Assembly: GCA_029263295.1 (NCBI GenBank)
Contig: JAJCXT010000011.1
Coordinates: 1 to 64,000 of the forward strand
DNA from: Acidobacteriota bacterium
GTDB taxonomy: Bacteria > Acidobacteriota > UBA890 > WLXD01
Reading direction: 5' to 3'
DNA length: 64,000 nucleotides
Made by a program: the position numbers and the translations under genes. Shown in pieces: positions 35,940-44,413 of this stretch. Every line of letters begins with the position of its first letter. The stretch's first letter is position 1. Under the pieces are notes generated by a model, which saw nothing but the letters and a program-made list of their open reading frames with translations, had not been told where the DNA came from and searched no databases.

Positions 35940-36625
35940 CTGACCAACCGCAGCAGATCGGATTGACGCGGGACGCGATGGCCCAGCGTGTGGCGCTCGA
36001 CATCCGCGACGGCGCGTACGTCAATCTCGGGATCGGGATCCCCGAACTCGTGGCGAAGTACGTGCCCGAGGGCCGCGAGGTCATTTATCACACCGAGAAC
36101 GGGCTGCTCGGAATGGGCCCCTCTCCCGAGCCGGGCCACGGCGACCCTGAGCTTATCAACGCCGGCAAACGTCAGGTGACGGCGAACCCTGGCGCGGCGT
36201 TCTTCCACCATGCCGACAGCTTTGCGATGATCCGCGGCGGCCACCTCGACCTGTGCGTGCTCGGTGCCTTGCAGGTAGCTGCCAACGGCGACCTGGCGAA
36301 CTGGTCGACAGGTGGCCCCGACGCCATCCCCGCGGTGGGCGGCGCGATGGACCTGGTGGCTGGCGTGAAGACGATCTATGTGATTACCCAGCACTGCACC
36401 AAGAAGGGTGATCCCAAGCTGGTCGGGGCCTGCGGCTATCCGCTGACAGGACTGGGTGTGGTGGACCGCGTCTACACCGATCTTGCGGTCATCGACATTA
36501 CCGACAGGGGATTTCAACTCGTGGAACTGAGTCCAGGCGTGAGTTTCGACTATGTCCAGGAACGTACGGGAGCGCCGCTGATTGCGGTCGGTGGAGCTCC
36601 GGTCATCGGGAGTACGGAACCGTGA
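35936..36625 (+). CDS. 3-oxoacid CoA-transferase family, subunit B
   Basis: Beta subunit with the catalytic glutamate that forms the glutamyl-CoA thioester. It is seen in the conserved HTENGLLGMGPSP segment (family (S/T)ENG). Other landmarks are DGAYVNLGIGIPELVAKYVP near the N-terminus and KGDPKLVGACGYPLTGLGVVDRVYTD. The 229-residue length is normal. Translational overlap with both neighbours (ATGA with subunit A, GTGA with the aminotransferase) indicates a single operon. Confidence 0.9.
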   Translation: MTDQPQQIGLTRDAMAQRVALDIRDGAYVNLGIGIPELVAKYVPEGREVIYHTENGLLGMGPSPEPGHGDPELINAGKRQVTANPGAAFFHHADSFAMIRGGHLDLCVLGALQVAANGDLANWSTGGPDAIPAVGGAMDLVAGVKTIYVITQHCTKKGDPKLVGACGYPLTGLGVVDRVYTDLAVIDITDRGFQLVELSPGVSFDYVQERTGAPLIAVGGAPVIGSTEP

Positions 36626-37950
36626 GTTCGACACAGGTCCTTTCTGCCAGTGCGTCGCTGTATGAACGTGCGCTCGAGCTTTTGCCGGGAGGAGTCAGCC
36701 GCAACACGGTCTTGCGCCAGCCGCACCCTGTGTACGCCGACCACGCCAGTGGCTGTCGGGTCACCGACATCGAAGGCGATGAGCGGATCGACTTCGCCAA
36801 CAACATGGCGTCGCTAATTCACGGGCATTCTCACCCTGCCATCGTCGCCGCCGTGACCAAGCAACTCAGCCGGGGCACCGCGCTCACGCTGGCCACCGAG
36901 GTCGAGGTCCGATATGCCGAGCATCTCCTCGGGCGGAATCCCGGCTTCGAGATGGTGCGTTTTATGAACTCGGGTACCGAGGCTGTCATGGCGGCCTTGA
37001 GGGCGTCCCGTGCCTACACCGGGCGAGCCAAGATAGCCAAGGTGGAAGGTGCGTATCACGGCCAGTACGACTACGCCGAGGTCAGCCAGACCGCGAACCC
37101 CCAGAACTGGGGAAGTGTCGACGCTCCCGCGAGCGTTCCCGTGGCGCATGGAACTCCGCCCGGCGCATTGGCGGACGTCGTCGTGATCCCGTTCAACGAT
37201 CCGGAACGGGCCCTGGCGATTCTCGACCGGCACCGCGGCGAGCTGGCGTGCGTGCTGTTGGACCTCATGCCGCACCGCGTGGGCCTCAACCCGGCCGACC
37301 CCGAATTCGTCGCGGCGCTGCGTGAATGGACCGAGGCAGACGGCGCGCTGCTTGTGCTCGATGAGGTGATCACGTTCCGCTCCGAACTCGGCGGCGCGCA
37401 GACTTGGTACGACGTGACACCCGATCTGACCGCGATGGGCAAGATCATCGGCGGCGGTTTCCCGGTGGGAGCCATAGCGGGCCGGGCCGCCGTGATGGAC
37501 GTGATGAACCCACTCGCCGAACGCGTGCTTTTCCCGCATTCGGGGACGTTCTCTGCCAATCCCATCACGATGACGGCGGGCCTTACCGCCATGGAGTTGT
37601 TCGACGAGGCGGCCGTTGCTCACGTGAACGCACTGGCGACCAGAGCGATTGCGGGTATCGAAGAGGCCATCGACGCCACGGGAATGAAGGCCTGCGTCAC
37701 CGGCGGGGGCTCGATTCTCCGCGTGCATCTCAAGGAGTCGCCGCCGTCGAACTACCGCGAAGCGTTCGTGACTCCCGAGGAGAACAGCCAGCTGGTGCGG
37801 TTGCTCGACCACCTGTTCGATGCAGGACTACTGATGATCAACACCTGCTCTGCGGCGATCTCGACACCGATGACCGAGGTCGAGATCGACGCGCTTGTTG
37901 CGGCGATGAAGAGCGGTTTCGAGAAACTGGCAGCGTCGTTTCCCGAATAG
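36622..37950 (+). CDS. Class III PLP aminotransferase
   Basis: A 442-residue fold-type I enzyme of the class III/glutamate-1-semialdehyde aminomutase group. It has LLPGGVSRNTVLRQPHPVY at the N-terminus, FMNSGTEAVMAALRASRAYTGR for PLP phosphate binding, VLDEVITFRS with the PLP-ring Asp, and the Schiff-base lysine in MGKIIGGGFPVGAIAG. The GTG start at 36622 overlaps the CoA-transferase stop. Class III enzymes often act on omega- or beta-amino groups, which fits a role after the aminomutase: beta-amino acid to beta-keto acid. A hemL-like role is unlikely in this context. Confidence 0.88.
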   Translation: MSSTQVLSASASLYERALELLPGGVSRNTVLRQPHPVYADHASGCRVTDIEGDERIDFANNMASLIHGHSHPAIVAAVTKQLSRGTALTLATEVEVRYAEHLLGRNPGFEMVRFMNSGTEAVMAALRASRAYTGRAKIAKVEGAYHGQYDYAEVSQTANPQNWGSVDAPASVPVAHGTPPGALADVVVIPFNDPERALAILDRHRGELACVLLDLMPHRVGLNPADPEFVAALREWTEADGALLVLDEVITFRSELGGAQTWYDVTPDLTAMGKIIGGGFPVGAIAGRAAVMDVMNPLAERVLFPHSGTFSANPITMTAGLTAMELFDEAAVAHVNALATRAIAGIEEAIDATGMKACVTGGGSILRVHLKESPPSNYREAFVTPEENSQLVRLLDHLFDAGLLMINTCSAAISTPMTEVEIDALVAAMKSGFEKLAASFPE

Positions 37951-37985
37951 GCGTAGGGGGCTAGGCTGCGGGTTGTCGCGGGCGA

Positions 37986-38435
37986 CTATGCCGCCGACAA
38001 GCGCGCGCCGCACTTGCCGCAGAACACGTGGTCCGGCCGGTGGGGCCGCCCGCACTCGGGACATTCGCTGCCACCATCTTCGGCGATCGTCGCGACTTCC
38101 TCGTTGCTGGCGGCTCTCCGCTTGGTGTGGACGCCGGCCTTCTTGGGCCCTTTGGCCGACTTCTTGGCGCGCCCCTTCTTCCGCGGCATGGACTCCGCCG
38201 CTCGCGCGACCAGATCTTCGCGCAGGCGCTGGTAATCATCCTTGGCGACTACGCCGAGCTCATGATCGAAGTCCAGGTCGCGAATGGCCAGGAGCGTATT
38301 CTCGTACTCGGAGCCTGGCTCGGGCCGTCTCTTCGCAGGCGAGGCCTGCTGTTGCTTACCGCGCAGCGGGGCTGTCACCACCGCGATCGCGATCACCGAT
38401 ATCACCACAGCGATCAGTACGAATGAACCCGACAT
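37986..38435 (-). CDS. CcmI-like membrane protein with C-terminal zinc ribbon
   Basis: A 149-residue protein with one N-terminal membrane helix (FVLIAVVISVIAIAVVTAP). The segment YENTLLAIRDLDFDHELGVVAKDDYQRLREDL is typical of proteins at the end of ccm clusters (CcmI-type). A lysine-rich linker and a C-terminal zinc ribbon follow, with CPEC and CGKC pairs. It lacks the TPR domain of enterobacterial CcmI. Position directly after ccmH supports a role in apocytochrome handling. A gap of 44 bases separates it from ccmH. Confidence 0.6.
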   Translation of the reverse strand: MSGSFVLIAVVISVIAIAVVTAPLRGKQQQASPAKRRPEPGSEYENTLLAIRDLDFDHELGVVAKDDYQRLREDLVARAAESMPRKKGRAKKSAKGPKKAGVHTKRRAASNEEVATIAEDGGSECPECGRPHRPDHVFCGKCGARLSAA

Positions 38436-38479
38436 GGTCCGTTGCCCGCCTCTTTACAGGGTGTTCGTTGCTCGCTTGC

Positions 38480-38962
38480 CTAACTCAGGTTTCTGAGCTC
38501 TTCCTCGATTCGTTGCCGTGCCTCCGCGGACACGGACCCCTCTTGATCTTGAGGGGCGACCACCGCTTCCGCGTCCGGCTCACGCCGCCACTTGCGTAAC
38601 ACTCCAGCGAGGGCCAGAACGCCGAAGCCTATGCCGACCACCGGTAGAAGCCAGAGTACGAGGGTGAACCCACTCGTTCTCGGCTTTGCCAGAACGCGCT
38701 CGCCATACTGTTCAACGAAGTAGTCGGCGATCTCACTCTCGCTCATGCCGGCGGCGATCTGCTCGCGGATCTGCTCACGCCACTCGCTGCACGCCAATGT
38801 TTCGCAGACATCGAGCGGCGTGTTCGGGCAGACCGGGCAGTACAGGTCGCTGGCAATCTCGTTCACCTGATCGTCACTCGGAGCGGATTCCTGACCCAGA
38901 AGCGTCTGGGGTAGAAGGACCAGGATCCCGGCGGCGAGGATCGACAGGGCTCCACGCTTCAT
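38480..38962 (-). CDS. ccmH: Cytochrome c maturation protein CcmH
   Basis: Membrane-anchored thiol-redox protein that keeps apocytochrome CXXCH cysteines reduced for haem ligation. The 160-residue protein has a signal/anchor helix, the conserved domain with LYCPVCPNTPLDVCETLACSEWREQIREQIAAG, and a C-terminal helix FTLVLWLLPVVGIGFGVLALAGVL. The CPVC pair matches the CcmH redox motif, while two further cysteines (DVC and LAC) are unusual. The ATG at 38962 overlaps the ccmF stop (TGATG); a longer upstream frame was rejected. Confidence 0.9.
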   Translation of the reverse strand: MKRGALSILAAGILVLLPQTLLGQESAPSDDQVNEIASDLYCPVCPNTPLDVCETLACSEWREQIREQIAAGMSESEIADYFVEQYGERVLAKPRTSGFTLVLWLLPVVGIGFGVLALAGVLRKWRREPDAEAVVAPQDQEGSVSAEARQRIEEELRNLS

Positions 38963-41040
38963 CACGCCGCCCCTCCGGCGTCCAGCTTCGGACCGGGGGT
39001 TACGGGGTTGAGCACGTAGGAGCGGTGGCTGCGGCCGGCCCGCTGAGGCCACATTGCGACCAGCGTCCCGGCGAGCAGCACGAACGAACCCAACCATGTC
39101 CAAGTGATCATCGGGTTGTAATAGACCTTGAACGTCGATCCGCCCATGCCGATATCCTCCCAACCGATGAGAATCACGTAGACGTCGCCGCCCAGAGTGG
39201 CGTAGGCATCGGGCGCGGTCACCCGCTGTCCGTGCTCAGAGAAGAAGTCCTGGCGAGGCTGTAGCGTCGCCAGCAGTTCGCCGTCGCGCAGCACGCTCGT
39301 GTCCGCCTCGGTGACCTGTCGACCATCCGCTCCTATGTACTGACGCAGCGTGTCGAAGCGCACCGCGTACCCCGCGATCTGCAAGGACTCGCCCTGCGCC
39401 AGGGTGCCCTGAGTCTGCTTCATGAAGAATGCCTCGCCGATGAATCCGAGGCCGATCATGATGACGGCGAGATGGACGAAATAGCCGCCGTAGCGTCGTC
39501 GGTTCAGGCTGACCAGCGTCGTGAAAGCGGCGACCGGATTCTCGCCCTGTGACATCCGCGCGCTGATGCCCTTCCAGAACTCCATTAGCACGGCCAGGGT
39601 GGCGAACACGACGAGCCAAAGGACCGGGTACGCGACCCAGGGGCTCTCGTACGTGTAGCCCCAGAACACAGCTACGACAGCCGATACAAGCACCGGGGCC
39701 ATCAGGCGGTTGCCCAAACGAGCGGCTACCTGCTTGCGCCAGGCGATCATCGGCGCCACGCCCATCAACAGCAACAGCACACCGAAGAGCGGTCCCGCCG
39801 TGGCTTTGAAGTACGGCGGCCCGACGGTGACTTTGTCGCCGGTCACCATCTCCGAAATCAGCGGAAATACGGTGCCGAGAAACACGACGAACGTGATCGC
39901 CAGGAAGACGACGTTCTGCAGCAGGAAGGCGGCCTCGCGCGACAGAAAGCTCTCCATCTCGTGGTCCGACTTCATCAGGTCCAACCGCTTGATCATCAGG
40001 GCCATGGTGCCCAGGAACGTGATGCCGATGAAGATGAAGAAGGCGGGGCCGAGGGCGGTCTTGCCGAACGCGTGGACCGAACTGATCACGCCGCTACGGG
40101 TGATGAAAGTCCCGAACAAGGCCAGCGAGTAGGTGAGAACGATGAGCAGCACGGACCACAGTTTCAGCATCCCGCGGCGCTCGGTGATCATCACCGAGTG
40201 CAGGAACGCCGTGCCGGTCAGCCACGGTAGCAGCATCGCGTTCTCCACCGGGTCCCAGCCCCAGAATCCGCCCCAGCCGAGGACATCGTAGGCCCAGCGG
40301 CCACCGAGCAGCAGCCCGACCGAGAGGAAGCCCCATGCCACCAGCGTCCATCGCCGGCTGGTGCGGATCCACTGATCGTCACGTGCGCGGCCGCTGATCA
40401 GGGCGGACATCGCGAAGGCGTAGGGAACGACGAAGCCCGTGAAGCCCAGGTAGGTTGTCGGCGGATGGAAGATCATGCCGAAATGGCGCAGCAGCGGATT
40501 CAGACCGTTGCCGTCGGGCACGCTGTAGAGCATCGCCCCGGCAGGCGGGAAGAACGCCACGGTCAGCTGGTCGGTGCCGGGCGGCAGCCAGAGTCGGGCG
40601 AACGGGTTGCTGATGAACACCGTGACGCCGATGAAGAAACCCGTGGTTAGGGTCGCTACGGTGATGAAGTAGGGCATCAGGTCCCGGTCCTGTTCCCACT
40701 TGCCGAGCATGACCGCCGCTACGAAACAACTCATCAGCCAGGCCCAGAACAGCAGCGATCCTGCTTGCCCGCCCCATAGCGCCGTGAGGCGGAGGTACGA
40801 CGGCATCGCCAGGTCGGTGTTCTCGGCGATGTAGGCGATCGAGAAGTCCGATTGCTGCAGCGAGTACACAAGAGTGCCCACGGCGACCGTCAGCAGCCCC
40901 GCGATCAGCAACACAGCGCTCCGAGCGCTCTGCACCCACGCCGGCCGCTCGTGATAGCCGCCCCAGGCGGAACTCGCCGTGGCGTAGACCGCCAGGACGA
41001 AGGCAGCGCTCAGAGCTACGAATCCAATCTCAGCGATCAT
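38962..41040 (-). CDS. ccmF: Cytochrome c haem lyase subunit CcmF
   Basis: Large membrane protein that transfers haem to apocytochromes in maturation system I. The 692-residue protein has the tryptophan-rich haem-handling WGGFWGWDPVENAMLLPWL motif, LWGGQAGSLLFWAWL near the N-terminus, conserved histidines in FHPPTTYLGFTGF and FLHSVMITERRGML, and about 14 helices. Upstream ccmABCDE genes are not in the window, so export of haem must be encoded elsewhere. It forms an operon with ccmG and ccmH, needed here because of the neighbouring cytochromes. Confidence 0.96.
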   Translation of the reverse strand: MIAEIGFVALSAAFVLAVYATASSAWGGYHERPAWVQSARSAVLLIAGLLTVAVGTLVYSLQQSDFSIAYIAENTDLAMPSYLRLTALWGGQAGSLLFWAWLMSCFVAAVMLGKWEQDRDLMPYFITVATLTTGFFIGVTVFISNPFARLWLPPGTDQLTVAFFPPAGAMLYSVPDGNGLNPLLRHFGMIFHPPTTYLGFTGFVVPYAFAMSALISGRARDDQWIRTSRRWTLVAWGFLSVGLLLGGRWAYDVLGWGGFWGWDPVENAMLLPWLTGTAFLHSVMITERRGMLKLWSVLLIVLTYSLALFGTFITRSGVISSVHAFGKTALGPAFFIFIGITFLGTMALMIKRLDLMKSDHEMESFLSREAAFLLQNVVFLAITFVVFLGTVFPLISEMVTGDKVTVGPPYFKATAGPLFGVLLLLMGVAPMIAWRKQVAARLGNRLMAPVLVSAVVAVFWGYTYESPWVAYPVLWLVVFATLAVLMEFWKGISARMSQGENPVAAFTTLVSLNRRRYGGYFVHLAVIMIGLGFIGEAFFMKQTQGTLAQGESLQIAGYAVRFDTLRQYIGADGRQVTEADTSVLRDGELLATLQPRQDFFSEHGQRVTAPDAYATLGGDVYVILIGWEDIGMGGSTFKVYYNPMITWTWLGSFVLLAGTLVAMWPQRAGRSHRSYVLNPVTPGPKLDAGGAA

Positions 41041-41587
41041 CGAGTAACTCCAGGATCTTGAACTCCAGCTCTCCTGGCGAGAGGGGGCCGATCTTTACCC
41101 CGCGGAGTTCACCGTTCTTGGCGACATAGAAGGTTTCGGGCACGCCGCGAATGCGGTAGTCGGCGGAGATGCGCGTGCCGAGATCAGGCCCCTGGAAATA
41201 GGTGAGGCCGTATTCTTCGATAAATTTCAGCGCGCCCTTCTCGGTGTCGGCGTAGTCGACGCCAATGAAGACCACGTCGTCACGGTACTTGCGCGACATC
41301 GCTTCGAGTTCGTCCGCCTCGGCGCGGCAGGGGATACACCACGACGCCCAGAAGTTGATGACCACCACCTTTCCACGAAGTTCCTCGAGCGCGAGTGTCT
41401 CGCCGTCGAAGCTGGTGAGGCTGAAGGTGGGAGCCATGCCGGCTTCAGGCTGCGGGGCGTTGGTGTTCTGGAGACCCCACCCGAGCAGGATCAGCAGTCC
41501 CACCATCAGGGCTACCGAGATGCCGGCCACGATATACCGGAGCCGCGGTCGATTCCCGTTTCCCGCCCGCTCGCTGGTCATGAGCAT
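41030..41587 (-). CDS. ccmG: Thiol:disulfide interchange protein CcmG/DsbE (TlpA-like)
   Basis: Periplasmic membrane-anchored thioredoxin that supplies electrons to CcmH or apocytochrome. It has an N-terminal anchor (YIVAGISVALMVGLLILLGWGL), then FSLTSFDGETLALEELRGKVVVINFWASWCIPCRAE with the active WCIPC pair, and the cis-Pro segment RIRGVPETFYV. About 185 residues, typical length. The ATG at 41587 (another at 41581) was preferred to the GTG at 41605. Its 3' end overlaps ccmF by 11 bases. Confidence 0.92.
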   Translation of the reverse strand: MLMTSERAGNGNRPRLRYIVAGISVALMVGLLILLGWGLQNTNAPQPEAGMAPTFSLTSFDGETLALEELRGKVVVINFWASWCIPCRAEADELEAMSRKYRDDVVFIGVDYADTEKGALKFIEEYGLTYFQGPDLGTRISADYRIRGVPETFYVAKNGELRGVKIGPLSPGELEFKILELLDDR

Positions 41588-41756
41588 AGGATAGCAAGAA
41601 AGCACATTCGCGTATCCGGTAGTTCACCGTCGGCGCCGGCTCCGAGCCGCGCAGGCTGTCCAGCGAATACGCTTTCAGCGCTTGACAGATTTTCGCTAGA
41701 GTGGGCGCTTGGCGTCTTCTGAGCGGATCGAAATTCCTGTCAAGACATTTTCTTAC

Positions 41757-41784
41757 TTGCGCTCCAAAAAGTTTGATATATAAA
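41757..41784 (+). promoter_or_regulatory. Probable promoter of the cytochrome cluster
   Basis: TTGCGC (41757-41762) and TATAAA (41779-41784), 16 bases apart, lie in a strongly AT-rich patch about 60 bases before the first cytochrome gene, whose ribosome-binding site AAGGAGG is at 41831-41837. The divergent ccmG starts at 41587, so 41588-41842 is a shared control region. Another TTGACA at 41681-41686 has no matching -10. No clear FNR or sigma-54 site was found. Confidence 0.5.
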
Positions 41785-41842
41785 GATAACACGGTCCTAA
41801 TACAGGCAATTAACGAAGGGCCGAGAGACCAAGGAGGCCTCA

Positions 41843-43024
41843 ATGCTCCAGCAACAGCATGTACGTCTGATCGCCACCGCGGGCATCGCGCTGGCGGTTT
41901 TCTGCGTCGTGTCGTTCATTGCGCCTCCCACGGCGGACGCAGTGCCGGCGTGGGCGCGAAAATACGGTATCCAGTGCGAAGCCTGCCACACGGCGTGGCC
42001 TAGCCTCAACGCCTACGGGCGTGACTTCAAGATCGCCGGGTACAAGATTCCCGACGAGCTGGAAATTCTGGACGAGTACGACGATGTCATCTCGGACTTC
42101 CTGGCGATGGACAAGTCGTTCCCGGTCAGCGCGATCTTCAAGGCGCGACCGTACGACAAGAAGAATGGTAAGCGGGCCCGGATTCGTGCGGGACACGAGT
42201 CCGAGGTCATCATCGGCGGTAGCGTTAACAAGAACTTCTCGGCGTGGGTCGAGTTCGAGGCCGAGGACGAGTTCACGAACTTCAACATCAGACTGGAGCA
42301 GCTGACTGTCGCGTGGAACCCCCAGAAGGAGGCCAACCTCGTGATGGGCTACGGGCCTGTGTTCTGGGCCGATCCGTACGACACGCTGGCCGATGGCGGC
42401 CGCCGTATGACGCGCAATCACAAGGGGCCGTTGAGCGCTAAGGGCGCGGCGGGCCAGCGCCTGCGCGGCAACAGCCAGTGGGTCGGCGCGTTCGGCAAGA
42501 TCTCCGACCGTGTCTTTTACACGGCGGGAGTGAGCGCCGGCAACAATGAACTCGAAGGCGACGACGCGGCCGACTTCTACGGTCGCGTGATGGTCGATGT
42601 AACGCCGGAGATCATGGTCGGCGGCTACATCCTTGACGGTACCAACGACACTGGTGGCGCCATCGAGTGGGACTTCCAGCGGGTTGGCTTCGACGCGCAG
42701 GTGGAGGTGGGTGACTTCAAGGCTTATGGCATGTACATGAGCATCACGGACACCCCCAGCAACGCACCGGTCGACGTCGCGGAGTTCACCCAGAATCTGG
42801 GCTACGTCGAGGCGATGTATGTGTTCCGCCCATCGGGTTTCCCGATGATCGTACCGGTCGCGCGCATCGATTTCCTTGATGACTACACTGACCTCACCGC
42901 GAACGTGAACTTCTACGTCATGCAGAACATCAGGGCCTACGTCGAGTACTGGTCCAACATCAGCGTGCCTAGCGGCAAGGACAAGAACAACCGCTGGGTC
43001 CTGCAGATGGAATTGGCGTTCTAG
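41843..43024 (+). CDS. Cyc2-like fused monohaem cytochrome-porin
   Basis: A 393-residue outer-membrane protein with a signal peptide ending in ADA (about residues 30-33). A short haem region follows, PAWARKYGIQCEACHTAWPSLNAYGR, with a single CEACH at 45-49, then a region with alternating hydrophobic and aromatic residues that ends in MELAF, as expected for a 16-strand-like beta-barrel. The layout (one N-terminal c-haem, then a porin) matches Cyc2-type proteins, which carry electrons across the outer membrane in Fe(II) oxidisers. The DNA-level context of EET genes supports this. Homology to authentic Cyc2 cannot be confirmed without a search; other haem-tagged porins of unknown role have similar openings. 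Confidence 0.7.
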   Translation: MLQQQHVRLIATAGIALAVFCVVSFIAPPTADAVPAWARKYGIQCEACHTAWPSLNAYGRDFKIAGYKIPDELEILDEYDDVISDFLAMDKSFPVSAIFKARPYDKKNGKRARIRAGHESEVIIGGSVNKNFSAWVEFEAEDEFTNFNIRLEQLTVAWNPQKEANLVMGYGPVFWADPYDTLADGGRRMTRNHKGPLSAKGAAGQRLRGNSQWVGAFGKISDRVFYTAGVSAGNNELEGDDAADFYGRVMVDVTPEIMVGGYILDGTNDTGGAIEWDFQRVGFDAQVEVGDFKAYGMYMSITDTPSNAPVDVAEFTQNLGYVEAMYVFRPSGFPMIVPVARIDFLDDYTDLTANVNFYVMQNIRAYVEYWSNISVPSGKDKNNRWVLQMELAF

Positions 43025-43040
43025 CGAGCCTGAACCTGAC

Positions 43041-43077
43041 GGCGGAGGCTCCGGGTTGGACTCCCGGAGCCACCGCC
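43041..43077 (+). terminator. Strong hairpin after the Cyc2-like gene
   Basis: GGCGGAGGCTCCGGG (43041-43055) and CCCGGAGCCACCGCC (43063-43077) pair over 15 positions with one mismatch and a 7-base loop, just past the stop at 43024. There is no U-tract. It may end or weaken the transcript so that the Cyc2-like gene is expressed above the downstream genes. Confidence 0.55.
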
Positions 43078-43125
43078 GCGTGAATCCGGGTACATGAATC
43101 GCACGCTTGACGATAGGAGATCGCC

Positions 43126-43830
43126 ATGACCAAACGATCTGGAAAGACGTGGGCCGTTGCGGGCCTGCTGGCTGTGTCTCTTGCGCTGACCATCCTGGCA
43201 GCGCAGACGACCTGGGCGAGCCCCTCTCCCGCGACAGCCGCGTACGGCTCGGTCGGGCAGGAGACTTTCGAGCAGGAGACTTTCGAGTACGTCGGCTCGC
43301 GCAAGTGCAAGAAGTGTCATCTCCCGCAGTTCAAGAGCTGGGAGGACACGCCGATGGCCAACACGATCGATGTGCTCAAGCCCGGCGAGCGTGTGGACGC
43401 CAAGCTCGACGCCGATCTCGACCCCGACGCCGACTACACCGACGATCCGACGTGTCTGGAATGTCACACGGTCGGTTACGGGGAGCCCAGCGGATTCGAG
43501 AGCCTCGATGCCACCCCCGACCTCGCCGGTACCGGCTGCGAGGCCTGTCACGGACCCGGCAGCGCCTACATTGCCGACAACGTCATGGGTAACAAGAACA
43601 AGAAGCACTCCTTCGAGGAGGTCGTTGCCAAGGGGGTCGTGTTCCCCGTGCCCGAGGACACTTGCCGCAAGTGTCACAACGACCGAAGTCCGTTCAATGC
43701 CGCTCTCGATCCCAAGTACGAGTTGGTCTACTCGAAGGAAAAACTGGACGAGCAGACCCACCGGCATTTGAAGCTGAAGTTCGACCACGGACCGATGCCG
43801 GCCGGCACGTTATTCCAGGACTCTCAGTAG
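43126..43830 (+). CDS. Tetrahaem cytochrome c, c554-like (copy 1)
   Basis: A 234-residue exported protein with a signal peptide (AVAGLLAVSLALTILAAQTTWA) and four haem sites: CKKCH, CLECH, CEACH and CRKCH. The pattern YVGSRKCKKCHLPQFKSWEDTPMA and CLECHTVGYGEPSGFES matches the cytochrome c554 domain family. A perfect 12-base direct repeat (gagactttcgag) encodes the doubled ETFE near residue 48. The C-terminus has an extra charged tail. A close relative is encoded at 53614-54156. It probably shuttles electrons in the periplasm; the partner is not known. Confidence 0.85.
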   Translation: MTKRSGKTWAVAGLLAVSLALTILAAQTTWASPSPATAAYGSVGQETFEQETFEYVGSRKCKKCHLPQFKSWEDTPMANTIDVLKPGERVDAKLDADLDPDADYTDDPTCLECHTVGYGEPSGFESLDATPDLAGTGCEACHGPGSAYIADNVMGNKNKKHSFEEVVAKGVVFPVPEDTCRKCHNDRSPFNAALDPKYELVYSKEKLDEQTHRHLKLKFDHGPMPAGTLFQDSQ

Positions 43831-43837
43831 GCGCGCG

Positions 43838-44368
43838 ATGAGCAGGCCTCCCGCCACGCCAACGCCGACGGCCCGAATCGCATTCGTGGTCGCCTTCATC
43901 GTGGTGTTCGTACTCGGCCTGTTCGTCTGGCCGCTGCTGAGCGGGCAAGAAATCGCCCAGCCGCTGGAGTTCAACCATCTCGCCCACGCGGAGTACGACA
44001 TCGAATGCGTCGATTGCCATACCTACGTGTTCACTGGGTTGGACCCGGGGTTGCCTGACAACGCGGTCTGCTTCGACTGCCATGAAGAGGTGATCGGCGA
44101 GAGTCCCGCTGAGCTGCTCCTGATCGAGTGGCTGCAGCGCGAGGAAGAGATTCCGTGGCGGCCGCTGTACCTGCAGCCGGCGCATGTTTTCTTCTCGCAC
44201 CGGCGCCACGCCACTGTTGGCGAACTCGAGTGCTCGGTTTGCCACGGTGATTTCGGCCAGATGGAGCAGCCGCCGACCAGCGCTCCGCGCAAGCTCACGA
44301 TGGACGAGTGTATTGACTGCCACGCTGAAACCGAGGTCGACGATGACTGCACGAGCTGCCATCGCTAA
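43838..44368 (+). CDS. Membrane-anchored pentahaem cytochrome c (Act/Qrc-like)
   Basis: A 176-residue protein with one N-terminal helix (IAFVVAFIVVFVLGLFVWPLL), not cleaved by a clear site, and five haem motifs (CVDCH, CFDCH, CSVCH, CIDCH, CTSCH) with spaced histidines such as FNHLAHAEYDIEC and FFSHRRHATVGELEC, the cytochrome c7/c3 style. It is followed at once by a molybdopterin-family subunit, a ferredoxin and NrfD, the gene order of alternative complex III (ActA) and the Qrc complex. It would connect the membrane complex to soluble cytochromes. Confidence 0.85.
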   Translation: MSRPPATPTPTARIAFVVAFIVVFVLGLFVWPLLSGQEIAQPLEFNHLAHAEYDIECVDCHTYVFTGLDPGLPDNAVCFDCHEEVIGESPAELLLIEWLQREEEIPWRPLYLQPAHVFFSHRRHATVGELECSVCHGDFGQMEQPPTSAPRKLTMDECIDCHAETEVDDDCTSCHR

Positions 44369-44413
44369 CCGGACTCACGCCGGGACGCAGGTCGGGCGTG
44401 GCGAGGCGTTCGC

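Noticed and set aside
41681-41700. TTGACAGATTTTCGCTAGAGT as a promoter
   Set aside because: The only -10-like element is nine bases away, too close for sigma-70.
41771-41790. TTTGATATATAAAGATAA as an FNR-type site
   Set aside because: The second half-site ATCAA is missing; the sequence is better read as a -10 region.
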